15,006 nucleotides of DNA. It comes from Pseudomonadota bacterium (lineage in GTDB: Bacteria > Pseudomonadota > Gammaproteobacteria > Acidiferrobacterales > Acidiferrobacteraceae). A model generated the notes under the pieces. That model saw only the letters and a program-made list of their open reading frames with translations. It did no database searches and had not been told where the DNA came from. The position numbers were made by a program, and so were the translations under genes. Shown here piece after piece: positions 7,449 to 14,791 of the stretch (positions are counted from its first letter, which is position 1; every line of letters begins with the position of its first letter). The stretch spans positions 1 to 15,006 of the forward strand of contig JAJYPQ010000049.1 of NCBI GenBank assembly GCA_021795255.1. The letters run 5' to 3'.

Positions 7449-7697
7449 CTAGCGGCGCCCGGTGAGCGCGCTCACCAAACCCCCCAGAACTCCCCCGAGC
7501 AATAGACCAGCCGCGACTTCGTTGAAGGAGTGATGGGCAAGTGGTATCAGAAGCCGATTGAGGCCATGCAGATCCGCCCCGCGGGTGAGTACGACCGATA
7601 AGGGCAATTGGTGACCGAAGATATCGGTGGGCCGCAGCAGGAAAGCCGCAGTGCCCCCCGCTAGGGCAAAGAGGGCCGCTTGGGCTGGTGCTCTCAC
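7449..7697 (-). CDS. Small putative membrane protein of unknown function
   Basis: This 82-residue frame starts with GTG at 7697; an in-frame stop lies just upstream, so it cannot start much earlier. Two hydrophobic stretches, residues about 7-21 (AALFALAGGTAAFLL) and 61-78 (VAAGLLLGGVLGGLVSAL, glycine-zipper-like), flank a polar loop with LPLSVVLTRGADLHGLNRL. It ends with a basic TGRR. This arrangement looks like a genuine small inner-membrane protein. The ribosome site is weak (TGAG eight bases upstream), and I do not recognise the family. It is divergent from the TetR-type regulator and reads toward typA. It could be a target of that regulator; this is inferred from position only. Confidence 0.6.
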   Translation of the reverse strand: MRAPAQAALFALAGGTAAFLLRPTDIFGHQLPLSVVLTRGADLHGLNRLLIPLAHHSFNEVAAGLLLGGVLGGLVSALTGRR

Positions 7698-7768
7698 TGT
7701 ATGGTCTCATGTTGAGCTGGGCGGAAAGTACAGCATCGAGCGTCCCAAAACGCAAGCGCGGCGGCGGC

Positions 7769-7796
7769 TTGACGCCCGCGTACCGCTCGGTATGAT
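7769..7796 (+). promoter_or_regulatory. Sigma-70 promoter of the tetR-family gene
   Basis: TTGACG (7769-7774) and TATGAT (7791-7796) each match five of six consensus bases, with a 16-base spacer. The predicted start is near 7803, giving a short leader that contains the GGAGG ribosome site. This is one of the best promoters in the window. Confidence 0.72.
7781..7792. promoter_or_regulatory. Palindrome in the tetR promoter, candidate operator
   Basis: TACCG-CT-CGGTA is a perfect palindrome lying between the -35 and -10 boxes and covering the first two bases of the -10. TetR-family repressors commonly control their own promoter from such a place. It is shorter than many TetR operators and is unproven. 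Confidence 0.42.
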
Positions 7797-7816
7797 AAAC
7801 TCGATGGAGGCGCGCA

Positions 7817-8410
7817 ATGACCGATGGCACCCGTGCGAAATTGCTCGAAGCGGCCTTCCGTGAAGTCTATGAACGGGGGTTTCAAGCCGCGAGCCTGACC
7901 GAGATCCTGCGGGATACGGGGTTTACGAAGGGCGCGCTCTACCACCATTTCCCCTGTAAGCGGGCGCTTGGCCTTGCGGTCATAGAGGAGGTGGTGCGCG
8001 AACGCCTCGAGTCCAATGTGTTCCGCCCGCTCGAGGAGGCCGAGCGCCCCATCTCGGCCTTGCTCAAGATTTGGGGCGACAAGGTACAATCGCTAGACGA
8101 CGACACCATTAAGCACGGCTGCCCCCTCAATAATCTTATCCAAGAAATGAGCCCCGTAGACGTCGAGTTCCGAATGCGCCTTGGCGCCATTCTGACCCGC
8201 TGGCAGGAGGTCTTGCGTGCAGCCTTGAGGAGGGGTCAGTCGCAACAGGAGATCAGGGTGGACATCGATTGCGATACGACCGCCCTTTTTATTCTCGCGG
8301 CCTGGGAAGGTTGTTGGAGTATCGCCAAAAATCAGCAGTCGGCACCGGCCTTTCGCCAATGCTTGGCGCGACTCCGTGACTATGTCCAGGGCCTGCGTCC
8401 CAGAGCCTAG
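7817..8410 (+). CDS. TetR/AcrR-family transcriptional regulator
   Basis: The 197-residue protein has a standard TetR N-terminal DNA-binding domain: TRAKLLEAAFREVYERGFQAASLTEILRD is its first part and TGFTKGALYHHFPCK its recognition part, placing the helix-turn-helix at about residues 26-46. The C-terminal ligand/dimer domain (about 60-197) contains IKHGCPLNNLIQEMS and WEGCWSIAKNQQ. I recognise this as a common pattern in the family but cannot assign a ligand. The ATG is supported by GGAGG six bases upstream and a clear promoter. Its divergent neighbour is the small membrane protein at 7449-7697; no transporter or enzyme gene is adjacent, so the regulated function is unknown. Confidence 0.93.
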   Translation: MTDGTRAKLLEAAFREVYERGFQAASLTEILRDTGFTKGALYHHFPCKRALGLAVIEEVVRERLESNVFRPLEEAERPISALLKIWGDKVQSLDDDTIKHGCPLNNLIQEMSPVDVEFRMRLGAILTRWQEVLRAALRRGQSQQEIRVDIDCDTTALFILAAWEGCWSIAKNQQSAPAFRQCLARLRDYVQGLRPRA

Positions 8411-8636
8411 GGGTCGTTGTCACGAGCCAGGGCGACCTCGGCCGCGTTTCGTGGCATTCCCACCAGCGGCCAATGGGAGCTTCGGACACCCCCCGGCCGT
8501 CGCCAGGCCGGTCGTGTGGTCGTATGGGAACGCATAGGATCGCGGCCTAGGGCACCCGATCTATTCTTGCTCCCGGGTATGAGTCTTCCTAGGCGCCGTG
8601 TTCACAGTTTTATGGCGACAGTGGGATTTGAGCGCG
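8411..8636. other. 226-base non-coding interval between convergent tetR and metF
   Basis: No credible gene is present. One perfect inverted repeat, CCGGCC (8493-8498) and GGCCGG (8506-8511) with a seven-base loop, is the only clear structure. It has no T-run on either strand, so it is at best a weak transcriptional stop shared by the two converging units. Confidence 0.5.
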
Positions 8637-9482
8637 TTACAGACCGAGTCGTTCCCAAATCACGCTCGCGGGAGCGGCGCGGTTCAGCGTATAAAAGTGC
8701 AAGCCGGGCGCGCCCGCGGCAAGAAGTTCGGCGCACAAGGCCGTGGTCACGTCCAGGCCGAACGACCGAATAGACTCGGCGTCATCCCCGAATCCCTCTA
8801 ATCGCCGCCGGATCCAGCGTGGGACCTCGGCGCCGCAGGCCTCCGAGAAACGAAGAAGCTGGCGGTGGTTGGTGATTGGCATAACGCCCGGAACGATGGG
8901 CACCGAGATGCCCAAGGCCGCGCAAGCGTCTATGAACCAGTAGTAGGCGTCGGCGTTGTAAAAGTACTGCGTGATGGCCGAATTGGCGCCTGCTGCCACC
9001 TTTTCTTGAAAGTGCGTGAGATCACTTTCCGCGCTCGCGGCTTGGGGGTGGACCTCTGGATAGGCCGCCACCTCAATATGAAAATGGTCGCCGGTCTGGG
9101 CGCGGATAAAGCGAACGAGTTCGCTCGCATAGCGGAAGTCCCCGGGATCGACCATGCCCGAGGGCAAATCGCCGCGCAGCGCCACGATGTGACGGACGCC
9201 CAGATCTTTATACGTTGTCAGAATCTCCCGGATACCTTCGCGGGTCGAACCGACGCAGGAAAGATGCGGGGCCGCCGCCTTTTGGTGCGCGCTTATTTCG
9301 CGGACCGTCTCGAGGGTGCGTTCGCGAGTGCTGCCGCCGGCCCCAAAGGTCACCGAAAAAAAGCGTGGGTTGAGCGGCGCGAGCTGGGCCAGTGCCCCCT
9401 TAAAGGCGGCATGGGCCTCTTCGCTCTTCGGGGGGAAGAATTCGAAGCTAAAGACCCGCGCATGCCGCTTTTGTGACTCCAT
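8637..9482 (-). CDS. metF: 5,10-methylenetetrahydrofolate reductase
   Basis: This FAD enzyme reduces methylene-THF to 5-methyl-THF, the methyl donor for methionine synthesis. The 281-residue product is slightly shorter than E. coli MetF (296). It has the catalytic-Glu motif EFFPPK (14-19), the substrate-side TFGAGGST (45-52) and the flavin-side ALRGDLP (101-107, with Asp105). A later ITQYFYNADAYYWF and PIVPGVMPI complete the barrel pattern. It is the last gene of metK-ahcY-metF, nine bases after the ahcY stop. No ribosome site is visible in that gap, so translation is probably coupled to ahcY. Confidence 0.96.
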   Translation of the reverse strand: MESQKRHARVFSFEFFPPKSEEAHAAFKGALAQLAPLNPRFFSVTFGAGGSTRERTLETVREISAHQKAAAPHLSCVGSTREGIREILTTYKDLGVRHIVALRGDLPSGMVDPGDFRYASELVRFIRAQTGDHFHIEVAAYPEVHPQAASAESDLTHFQEKVAAGANSAITQYFYNADAYYWFIDACAALGISVPIVPGVMPITNHRQLLRFSEACGAEVPRWIRRRLEGFGDDAESIRSFGLDVTTALCAELLAAGAPGLHFYTLNRAAPASVIWERLGL

Positions 9483-9491
9483 TACAGCGCT

Positions 9492-10805
9492 TTAATAGCG
9501 ATAACGGGTAGGTTTGTAGGGTCCGTCTATTGGCACGTTGATATAGGCCGCCTGCTCGGCGGTGAGCGGGGTCAGATGGGCCCCGATTTTCTCTAAGTGC
9601 AAGCGCGCGACCTTTTCGTCCAGGTGCTTAGGAAGCGTGTAGACGTGGGCCTCGTAGGCGCCCGGATTGCTCCACAGCTCGATTTGGGCCATCACCTGAT
9701 TGGTGAAGGACGCGGACATGACAAAGCTCGAATGCCCGGTCGCGCAACCGAGGTTCACAAGCCGCCCTTCGGCCAAAACGATGACCTTCTTGCCGTCCGG
9801 GAAGACCACGTGATCGACCTGAGGCTTGATGTTTTCCCAAGGCAGGGTTCGCAGGCCCGCAATGTCGATCTCAGAATCGAAGTGTCCGATGTTGCATACG
9901 ATGGCCTCGTGCTTCATGACGCGCACGTGAGAGAGCCCGATGACGCCGACGTTGCCGGTGGCCGTGACAAAGATATCGCCCAGCGGCGCCGCCTCCTCAA
10001 GGGTTACCACGCGGTATCCCTCCATCGCCGCCTGCAGGGCGCATATGGGGTCGATTTCCGTGACCCATACCGTGGCACCCATGCCGCGAAAGGCCTGGGC
10101 GCAGCCCTTACCTACGTCACCATAGCCCGCTACCACGCAAATCTTGCCCGCGATCATGACGTCCGTCGCGCGCTTGATTCCGTCTATGAGCGACTCGCGG
10201 CAGCCGTAGAGGTTGTCGAATTTCGATTTGGTGACCGAGTCGTTGACGTTGAAGGCCGGGCAGAGCAGTTTGCCGGCGGCTTCGAGCTCGTAGAGTCTAT
10301 GAACCCCGGTGGTCGTCTCCTCAGAAAGGCCGCGAACGTCTTTCATCAGGGACCCGTAGCGCTCATGCATGACGGCAGTCAGGTCACCGCCGTCGTCTAA
10401 CAGCATATTGGGACGCCAGCCGTCCGGTCCGACGATGGTTTGGTCTACGCACCACCAAAACTCCTCCTCGCTCTCACCTTTCCAGGCGAATACCGGGATA
10501 CCGCGCGCCGCCATGGCCGCGGCCGCATGGTCTTGGGTCGAAAAGATGTTGCACGACGACCAGCGCAACTCCGCGCCCAGCTCGACCAAGGTCTCCATCA
10601 ACACGGCGGTTTGAATGGTCATGTGGAGGCTGCCCGCGATGCGTGCACCCTTCAGCGGCTGGCGGCCTTTGTACTCGGCCCGCAGGGCCATAAGACCGGG
10701 CATCTCGGTCTCGGCGATGGCAATTTCAGCCCGTCCGTAGTCGGCTTGGGCGATGTCTGCAACTTTATAATCAGTGGTCTTGTGTGCGTGTACTGCCGGG
10801 TTCAT
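9492..10805 (-). CDS. ahcY: Adenosylhomocysteinase (SAH hydrolase)
   Basis: It reversibly splits S-adenosylhomocysteine into homocysteine and adenosine, removing the inhibitor left by methyltransferases. It uses bound NAD+. The 437-residue length is usual for bacteria. Visible are the substrate-domain [12 protein letters not shown] (58-69), the active-site region [11 protein letters not shown] (188-198), NAD motif GYGDVGKG (227-234) and the NAD-contacting C-terminus [10 protein letters not shown] good ribosome site (AGGAG, six to seven bases before ATG) overlaps the metK stop codon, only nine bases upstream. The choice of AhcY indicates the one-step SAH route rather than Pfs/LuxS. Confidence 0.98.
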   Translation of the reverse strand: MNPAVHAHKTTDYKVADIAQADYGRAEIAIAETEMPGLMALRAEYKGRQPLKGARIAGSLHMTIQTAVLMETLVELGAELRWSSCNIFSTQDHAAAAMAARGIPVFAWKGESEEEFWWCVDQTIVGPDGWRPNMLLDDGGDLTAVMHERYGSLMKDVRGLSEETTTGVHRLYELEAAGKLLCPAFNVNDSVTKSKFDNLYGCRESLIDGIKRATDVMIAGKICVVAGYGDVGKGCAQAFRGMGATVWVTEIDPICALQAAMEGYRVVTLEEAAPLGDIFVTATGNVGVIGLSHVRVMKHEAIVCNIGHFDSEIDIAGLRTLPWENIKPQVDHVVFPDGKKVIVLAEGRLVNLGCATGHSSFVMSASFTNQVMAQIELWSNPGAYEAHVYTLPKHLDEKVARLHLEKIGAHLTPLTAEQAAYINVPIDGPYKPTRYRY

Positions 10806-10814
10806 TTCTGTCTC

Positions 10815-12002
10815 CTACCCCAACAACGATTGGACTTTCTTGTCGGCGACCGCCGCTCTGAGTGTCTCGGCCTTGTCCGTGCGTTCCCAGGTGAACTCGG
10901 GCTCGGTGCGTCCGAAATGGCCATAGGCCGCAGTTTTCCCATAGATGGGGCGCAAAAGGTCCAAAGTTTGGATGATAGCCTTCGGCCGCAGGTCGAAGTG
11001 CTCGCCAACAAGCTCCGCTATACGGCTATCGCTGATGATGCCCGTGCCGAAAGTTTCGACCCGAATTGAGACCGGCTGGGCGATGCCGATCGCGTAGGCC
11101 ACCTGGATTTCGCAGCGGGCGGCAAGCCCGGCCGCGACAATGTTCTTGGCGACATAGCGTCCGGCGTAGGCCGCTGACCGATCAACCTTGGATGGATCCT
11201 TGCCAGAAAACGCCCCACCTCCGTGGCGAGCCATGCCGCCGTAGGTGTCGACGATAATTTTCCGGCCAGTCAGACCGCAATCGCCGACTGGACCGCCGAT
11301 GACGAAGCGGCCGGTCGGGTTGATGAAGTATTTGGTCTCTTTTTTCAGCCAACCCGCAGGCAGCCCGGGTTTGATGATTTCCTCGAACACCGCTTCTTTG
11401 AGGTCCTCGTAACTGACCTCGGGCCCGTGTTGGGTGGACACCACCACCGTGTCTATGGCGACCGGCTTATCGTTCTCATAGCGGATCGTTACCTGGCTTT
11501 TGGCGTCGGGGCGCAGCCAAGGAAGCCGGCCCGAGCGGCGCACCGCCGCCTGACGCTGCATAAGCGCGTGGGCAAAGGTGATGGGCATAGGCATCAGGGT
11601 CTCGGTTTCGTTCGTCGCGTATCCGAACATCAGTCCCTGGTCGCCCGCGCCCTGCTCAAGATCAAGGCCGTGGCCTTCGTCCACTCCTTGCGCTATGTCC
11701 GGGGATTGCTTGTCCATGGCCACCACCACCGCGCACGCATCACCGTCGAATCCCATGCTCGCGTTATAGCCGATACGACGTATCGTGCTGCGCGCAATCT
11801 CGGTGAAGTCGACGATCGCCTTGGTCGTGATTTCTCCAGACAGGACCACAAGCCCGGTGTTGACGAGGGTTTCACAGGCGACGCGGCCGTGCGCATCTTG
11901 CGCCAACACTGCGTCAAGCACCCCGTCTGAAATCTGGTCCGCGATCTTATCGGGATGGCCTTCGGATACGGATTCAGACGTGAAAAGGTAGGGTTTGCTC
12001 AT
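10815..12002 (-). CDS. metK: S-adenosylmethionine synthetase
   Basis: It makes SAM from methionine and ATP as a homotetramer with Mg2+ and K+. The 395-residue product starts [19 protein letters not shown], exactly as in the family, with GGAG five bases before the ATG. A longer frame runs 40 codons upstream but has no family match. Signatures are GHPDK (15-19), GAGDQG (118-123) and the glycine-rich phosphate loop [19 protein letters not shown]. It is the first gene of the operon; SAM produced here feeds methyltransferases whose SAH product is handled by the next gene, ahcY. Confidence 0.98.
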   Translation of the reverse strand: MSKPYLFTSESVSEGHPDKIADQISDGVLDAVLAQDAHGRVACETLVNTGLVVLSGEITTKAIVDFTEIARSTIRRIGYNASMGFDGDACAVVVAMDKQSPDIAQGVDEGHGLDLEQGAGDQGLMFGYATNETETLMPMPITFAHALMQRQAAVRRSGRLPWLRPDAKSQVTIRYENDKPVAIDTVVVSTQHGPEVSYEDLKEAVFEEIIKPGLPAGWLKKETKYFINPTGRFVIGGPVGDCGLTGRKIIVDTYGGMARHGGGAFSGKDPSKVDRSAAYAGRYVAKNIVAAGLAARCEIQVAYAIGIAQPVSIRVETFGTGIISDSRIAELVGEHFDLRPKAIIQTLDLLRPIYGKTAAYGHFGRTEPEFTWERTDKAETLRAAVADKKVQSLLG

Positions 12003-12097
12003 GGCGACTCCGGGTATAAGGTAGGGTGCTCTTTCTAGAGAGGATGACAATGCACCGCTGGAAGCGGATACCTTAGCATAATTCCTCTTTGAAACAA
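12003..12097 (-). promoter_or_regulatory. metK operon leader: possible promoter and foldable RNA
   Basis: A plausible promoter is TTGTTT (12097-12092), 16 bases, TAAGGT (12075-12070), giving a leader of about 60 bases. The region can also fold. TAAGGTA (12075-12069) complements TACCTTA (12023-12017), CCGCT-TCC-AGCGG (12067-12055) makes a hairpin, and GGTGC/GCACC (12056-12052 and 12029-12025) is a competing stem. I could not match it to the SAH, SAM-I or SAM-II riboswitches as I remember them. The 7-base pairing is expected about once by chance in a region this size, and the promoter would remove its 5' arm. Confidence 0.28.
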
Positions 12098-12115
12098 CAG
12101 TTGGGCCACGCCTTT

Positions 12116-12144
12116 TTGGCAAGCGGCCAAGGAGCCGCTACCAT
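12116..12144 (+). promoter_or_regulatory. Sigma-70 promoter of ttcA-like gene, placed for a leaderless mRNA
   Basis: TTGGCA (12116-12121, five of six) and TACCAT (12139-12144, four of six) have the ideal 17-base spacer. The -10 box ends six bases before the ATG at 12151, so the predicted start point is the A of the start codon. An AAGGAG lies at 12129-12134, but it is 16 bases from the ATG and inside the promoter spacer, so it would not be in the mRNA. Confidence 0.6.
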
Positions 12145-12150
12145 ACGCGC

Positions 12151-12885
12151 ATGTTGCAGATTCCCTCTCGACCATTGTTGCGATTGACGGGCAAGGCCAT
12201 TTCTGATTATGGCATGATAAGGGCCGCTGATCGGGTGTTGATCGCGGTATCGGGAGGCAAGGATAGCCTAAGCCTCTTGCACGTCCTCGCGCACCTAAAG
12301 CGCAAGGCGCCGCTTGCGTTTACGCTCGCTGCCGTCACCGTCGATCCGGGCATAGACGGCTTCGATCCAGAACCGCTTATCCCCTATATGGCGAGCCTAG
12401 GCTTGCCTTATTTCTACGAGCGCCAGGCGATCGCCGAACGCGCCAAGACGACGCTCGGGAACGACTCGTTTTGCAGCTACTGTGCCCGCATGCGCCGGGG
12501 CACACTCTATAGAGTCGCCCAGGACCACGGTTTTAACGTCTTGGCGCTTGGCCACCACCTCGATGATATTGCCGAGTCTTTTTTAATGAGCGCCTTCCAC
12601 GCCGGCACGCTCCACACGATGCGGGCCCACTATCGGATCGACACCGGCGACCTGCGGGTCATTCGCCCGTTCGTGTATGTCCGCGAACGACAGCTGCGGG
12701 ATTTCGCACACAGCGTCGGCTTGCCGGTGATCGGCGACAATTGCCCGGCGTGTTTCCGGAAACCGACGGAGCGGGCGGCGATGAAGACCTTATTGGCGGC
12801 CGAGGAGGCCCGCCACAAGGCGCTCTTTCCGAATCTGCTACAGGCGCTACGCCCGTTGTTGGGCGTAAAGGACGAGCGTGAGTAG
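12151..12885 (+). CDS. ttcA: TtcA-family tRNA 2-thiocytidine biosynthesis protein (short form)
   Basis: TtcA thiolates cytidine 32 of certain tRNAs using ATP and an iron-sulfur cluster. The 244-residue product has the PP-loop SGGKDS (34-39), the first cysteine pair C108/C111 in FCSYCARMRRG, ALGHHLDDIAES (132-143) and a second pair C198/C201 in DNCPACF. E. coli TtcA uses two N-side cysteines and one C-side cysteine for its cluster, and this layout fits. It is clearly shorter than E. coli TtcA (311), lacking most of the C-terminal extension. It may therefore be a related TtcA-like thiolase with another tRNA target. It is followed after 48 bases by the acyltransferase genes on the same strand. 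Confidence 0.85.
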   Translation: MLQIPSRPLLRLTGKAISDYGMIRAADRVLIAVSGGKDSLSLLHVLAHLKRKAPLAFTLAAVTVDPGIDGFDPEPLIPYMASLGLPYFYERQAIAERAKTTLGNDSFCSYCARMRRGTLYRVAQDHGFNVLALGHHLDDIAESFLMSAFHAGTLHTMRAHYRIDTGDLRVIRPFVYVRERQLRDFAHSVGLPVIGDNCPACFRKPTERAAMKTLLAAEEARHKALFPNLLQALRPLLGVKDERE

Positions 12886-12933
12886 GGACGCTGGCAATGA
12901 CCCCGTTATCTGCTTCTGGCACAATGCCCGCCC

Positions 12934-13872
12934 ATGACCGCTGTTTTTGAACCCATTGGTGCGCATCGCGTCCGTGCGCGCCTAAGCTTTGGAGCGCCCC
13001 AGTATTGGCCGACCTGGGCGGCGCTTGGCCTCCTACGGTTGAGCTTGTATCTGCCACTTAAAGTGCGTGGCTGGCTCGCGGCACGCTTAGGCGACCTCTA
13101 TTATCGTGTGAACCGCAAACGGCGTCGTATCGCGACTATCAACGTGGCGCTCTGTTTTCCCCATTGGACCCCCGAGCAGCAGACGCGCCTTGTGCACCAG
13201 CATTTTCGGACGGCGGCGCTCGCCCTTTTTCACATAGCGGTGCTTTGGTGGGGGAGCGAGAAGACCATCGATTCTTGCCTGCGTACGCGCGGACTGGAGT
13301 ATTACCAGGAGGCCCGAGCTGCCGGACGGCGCGTCATAGTGTTGCATTGCCACGCGGTGGGTCTGGAAACGAGTCTCATATTGTCTCGGTATTTCCCGTA
13401 TGTGGGCTTCATAAAGCCCCTGAAAAACCCGGTCTTGGACTTCGTCATGACGCGCGGTCGGGAACGCTTTGGTGGCCATGTCTATGAGCGTAGCGGCGGT
13501 CTTCGGCCGCTTATTCGGGCGATTCAGGCTGGCTACGGGGCATCTTATGTGCCAGACGAGGACTTAGGACCCAAGGACTCGGTCTACGCCCCGTTCTTCG
13601 GAGTTCCAGCCGCGACCTTGCCGACTTTGGGGCGCATGGCGCGCATGACTGAGGCGGTAGTGATCCCCTGCTTCACCAAACTTTTGCCAGAAGGCGGCTC
13701 TGAGTTGTGGTTAGAGCCCCCCCTGTCGCCGTTCCCGACAGGCAGCGCTTTGGAGGACGCCACGGTCATGAATGCTGTGATCGAACGCGGTGTGCGCACT
13801 ATGCCTGAGCAGTACATGTGGACCATGAAGCGGTTCAAGACCCGTGACGATGGGGTGTCCTTATATGACTGA
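12934..13872 (+). CDS. LpxL/HtrB-family lipid acyltransferase, copy 1
   Basis: These inner-membrane enzymes transfer an acyl chain from acyl-ACP to lipid A precursors or related envelope lipids. The 312-residue protein has a hydrophobic N-terminal segment (about 28-50), NRKRRRIATINVALCFP (60-76), the HX4E catalytic pair H140...E145 (HAVGLE), the PDEDLGPKDSV loop (207-217) and the family C-terminus PEQYMWTMKRFKTR. Most LpxL proteins have HF at the catalytic His; here it is HA. No ribosome site precedes the ATG, and a -10-like CACAAT lies eight bases upstream. The stop overlaps the next gene. The family is certain; the substrate is not. Confidence 0.93.
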   Translation: MTAVFEPIGAHRVRARLSFGAPQYWPTWAALGLLRLSLYLPLKVRGWLAARLGDLYYRVNRKRRRIATINVALCFPHWTPEQQTRLVHQHFRTAALALFHIAVLWWGSEKTIDSCLRTRGLEYYQEARAAGRRVIVLHCHAVGLETSLILSRYFPYVGFIKPLKNPVLDFVMTRGRERFGGHVYERSGGLRPLIRAIQAGYGASYVPDEDLGPKDSVYAPFFGVPAATLPTLGRMARMTEAVVIPCFTKLLPEGGSELWLEPPLSPFPTGSALEDATVMNAVIERGVRTMPEQYMWTMKRFKTRDDGVSLYD

Positions 13873-14791
13873 CGCAAGGACGCAAGACGCCCATAGCGCG
13901 CCAGACGCCGACCGCGGTCTTGTCGAGCGGCTTCTCGACCGATCATTGCAGGCAGTCCGGTTCATTCCCTGGCCCGTTCTGTCTTTTTGCGGCGCGGCTC
14001 TCGGGATCTTGGCCTACGGGCTTGCCGTGCGGCCGCGCCGGATCGCCATGACAAATGCCCGTCTGTGTTTCCCCGAACTGTCCTTGGCCGCCCGCCGCCG
14101 GCTTGTGCGCCAGCACTTTCGAGCGATCGGCGAGACGGCATTGGCCGTGGCCCGCTTGTGGTGGGCGCCGACGGCCGAGATGGAGCGGCGGGTGCGCATC
14201 GTAGAGCGCGGCCCCTATGACGAGGCTTTGCGCGCCGGGCGGAACATCATTCTCCTGGCCCCGCACTTTTTGGGTCTCGAGGTGGGCGGGTTGCGCGGCT
14301 CCCTTGAGCGTCCGTTTGTCAGCATGTATCGCGCCCCGAAGACCGCGCTCGCCGGCGCCCTCCTCTATCGGCGCCGGCGCTTCGGCGCGGTCTTGTGGCG
14401 CAACGACGCCCCTTTGCGCTCTTTGATTCGCAGTATTCGCGAAGGTAAGCCGTTTTATTATCTGCCCGACCTTGACCCCGGTGCGGCCGAGTCGGTGTGG
14501 GCCCCCTTTTTTGGGATTCCGACCCCGACACTTACGGCGCTCGCCCGCATTGCCCGTTTGACCAATGCCGTGGTCCTACCCTGCTTTACCCGCAAGTTGC
14601 CGGGTACGCGCGGCTTTGAGGTCACGATTCGGCCGCCACTGAACCCGTTTCCGACAGACGACCCCTTGGCTGATGCCACCCTTATGAATAGGGCGATCGA
14701 GGAGGGCATCCGCATGATGCCCGAGCAGTATCTGTGGACGTATAGGCGTTTCAAGCGGGTCCGCGTTGACGGCCGGTCGCCGTATGGCTGA
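13865..14791 (+). CDS. LpxL/HtrB-family lipid acyltransferase, copy 2
   Basis: This 308-residue paralog follows copy 1. It has a hydrophobic segment near residues 33-55, RPRRIAMTNARLCFPE (56-71), the HX4E pair H134...E139 in APHFLGLEVGG, the acidic loop YLPDLDPGAAESVWAPFFG and PEQYLWTYRRFKR near the end. The loop has GAAES where copy 1 has GPKDS, so the two are well diverged. The start ATG 13865 overlaps the stop of copy 1 (ATGACTGA), which implies coupled translation; GTG 13844 or ATG 13850 are less likely alternatives. It ends with the same kind of overlap into copy 3. Confidence 0.92.
   Translation: MTDARTQDAHSAPDADRGLVERLLDRSLQAVRFIPWPVLSFCGAALGILAYGLAVRPRRIAMTNARLCFPELSLAARRRLVRQHFRAIGETALAVARLWWAPTAEMERRVRIVERGPYDEALRAGRNIILLAPHFLGLEVGGLRGSLERPFVSMYRAPKTALAGALLYRRRRFGAVLWRNDAPLRSLIRSIREGKPFYYLPDLDPGAAESVWAPFFGIPTPTLTALARIARLTNAVVLPCFTRKLPGTRGFEVTIRPPLNPFPTDDPLADATLMNRAIEEGIRMMPEQYLWTYRRFKRVRVDGRSPYG

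Larger units (their letters stand above)
7734..7806. repeat. Seven-base inverted repeat flanking the tetR promoter
   Basis: CATCGAG (7734-7740) and CTCGATG (7800-7806) are perfect complements on either side of the tetR promoter. The second arm overlaps the predicted transcription start. They could be separate operator half-sites, but at this distance a chance match is quite possible. Confidence 0.25.

Noticed and set aside
8417..8773. 118-codon plus-strand frame between tetR and metF
   Set aside because: It runs into metF antisense, is strongly Arg/Ser/Pro-biased and has no convincing start signals.
12003..12122. Forty-codon N-terminal extension of metK
   Set aside because: MetK normally begins at [11 protein letters not shown], which has its own GGAG site; the upstream part resembles no MetK and overlaps the promoter area.
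12003..12150. SAH riboswitch in front of the metK-ahcY-metF operon
   Set aside because: I looked for the conserved SAH-riboswitch core as I remember it and did not find it here or in the nine-base gaps before ahcY and metF.
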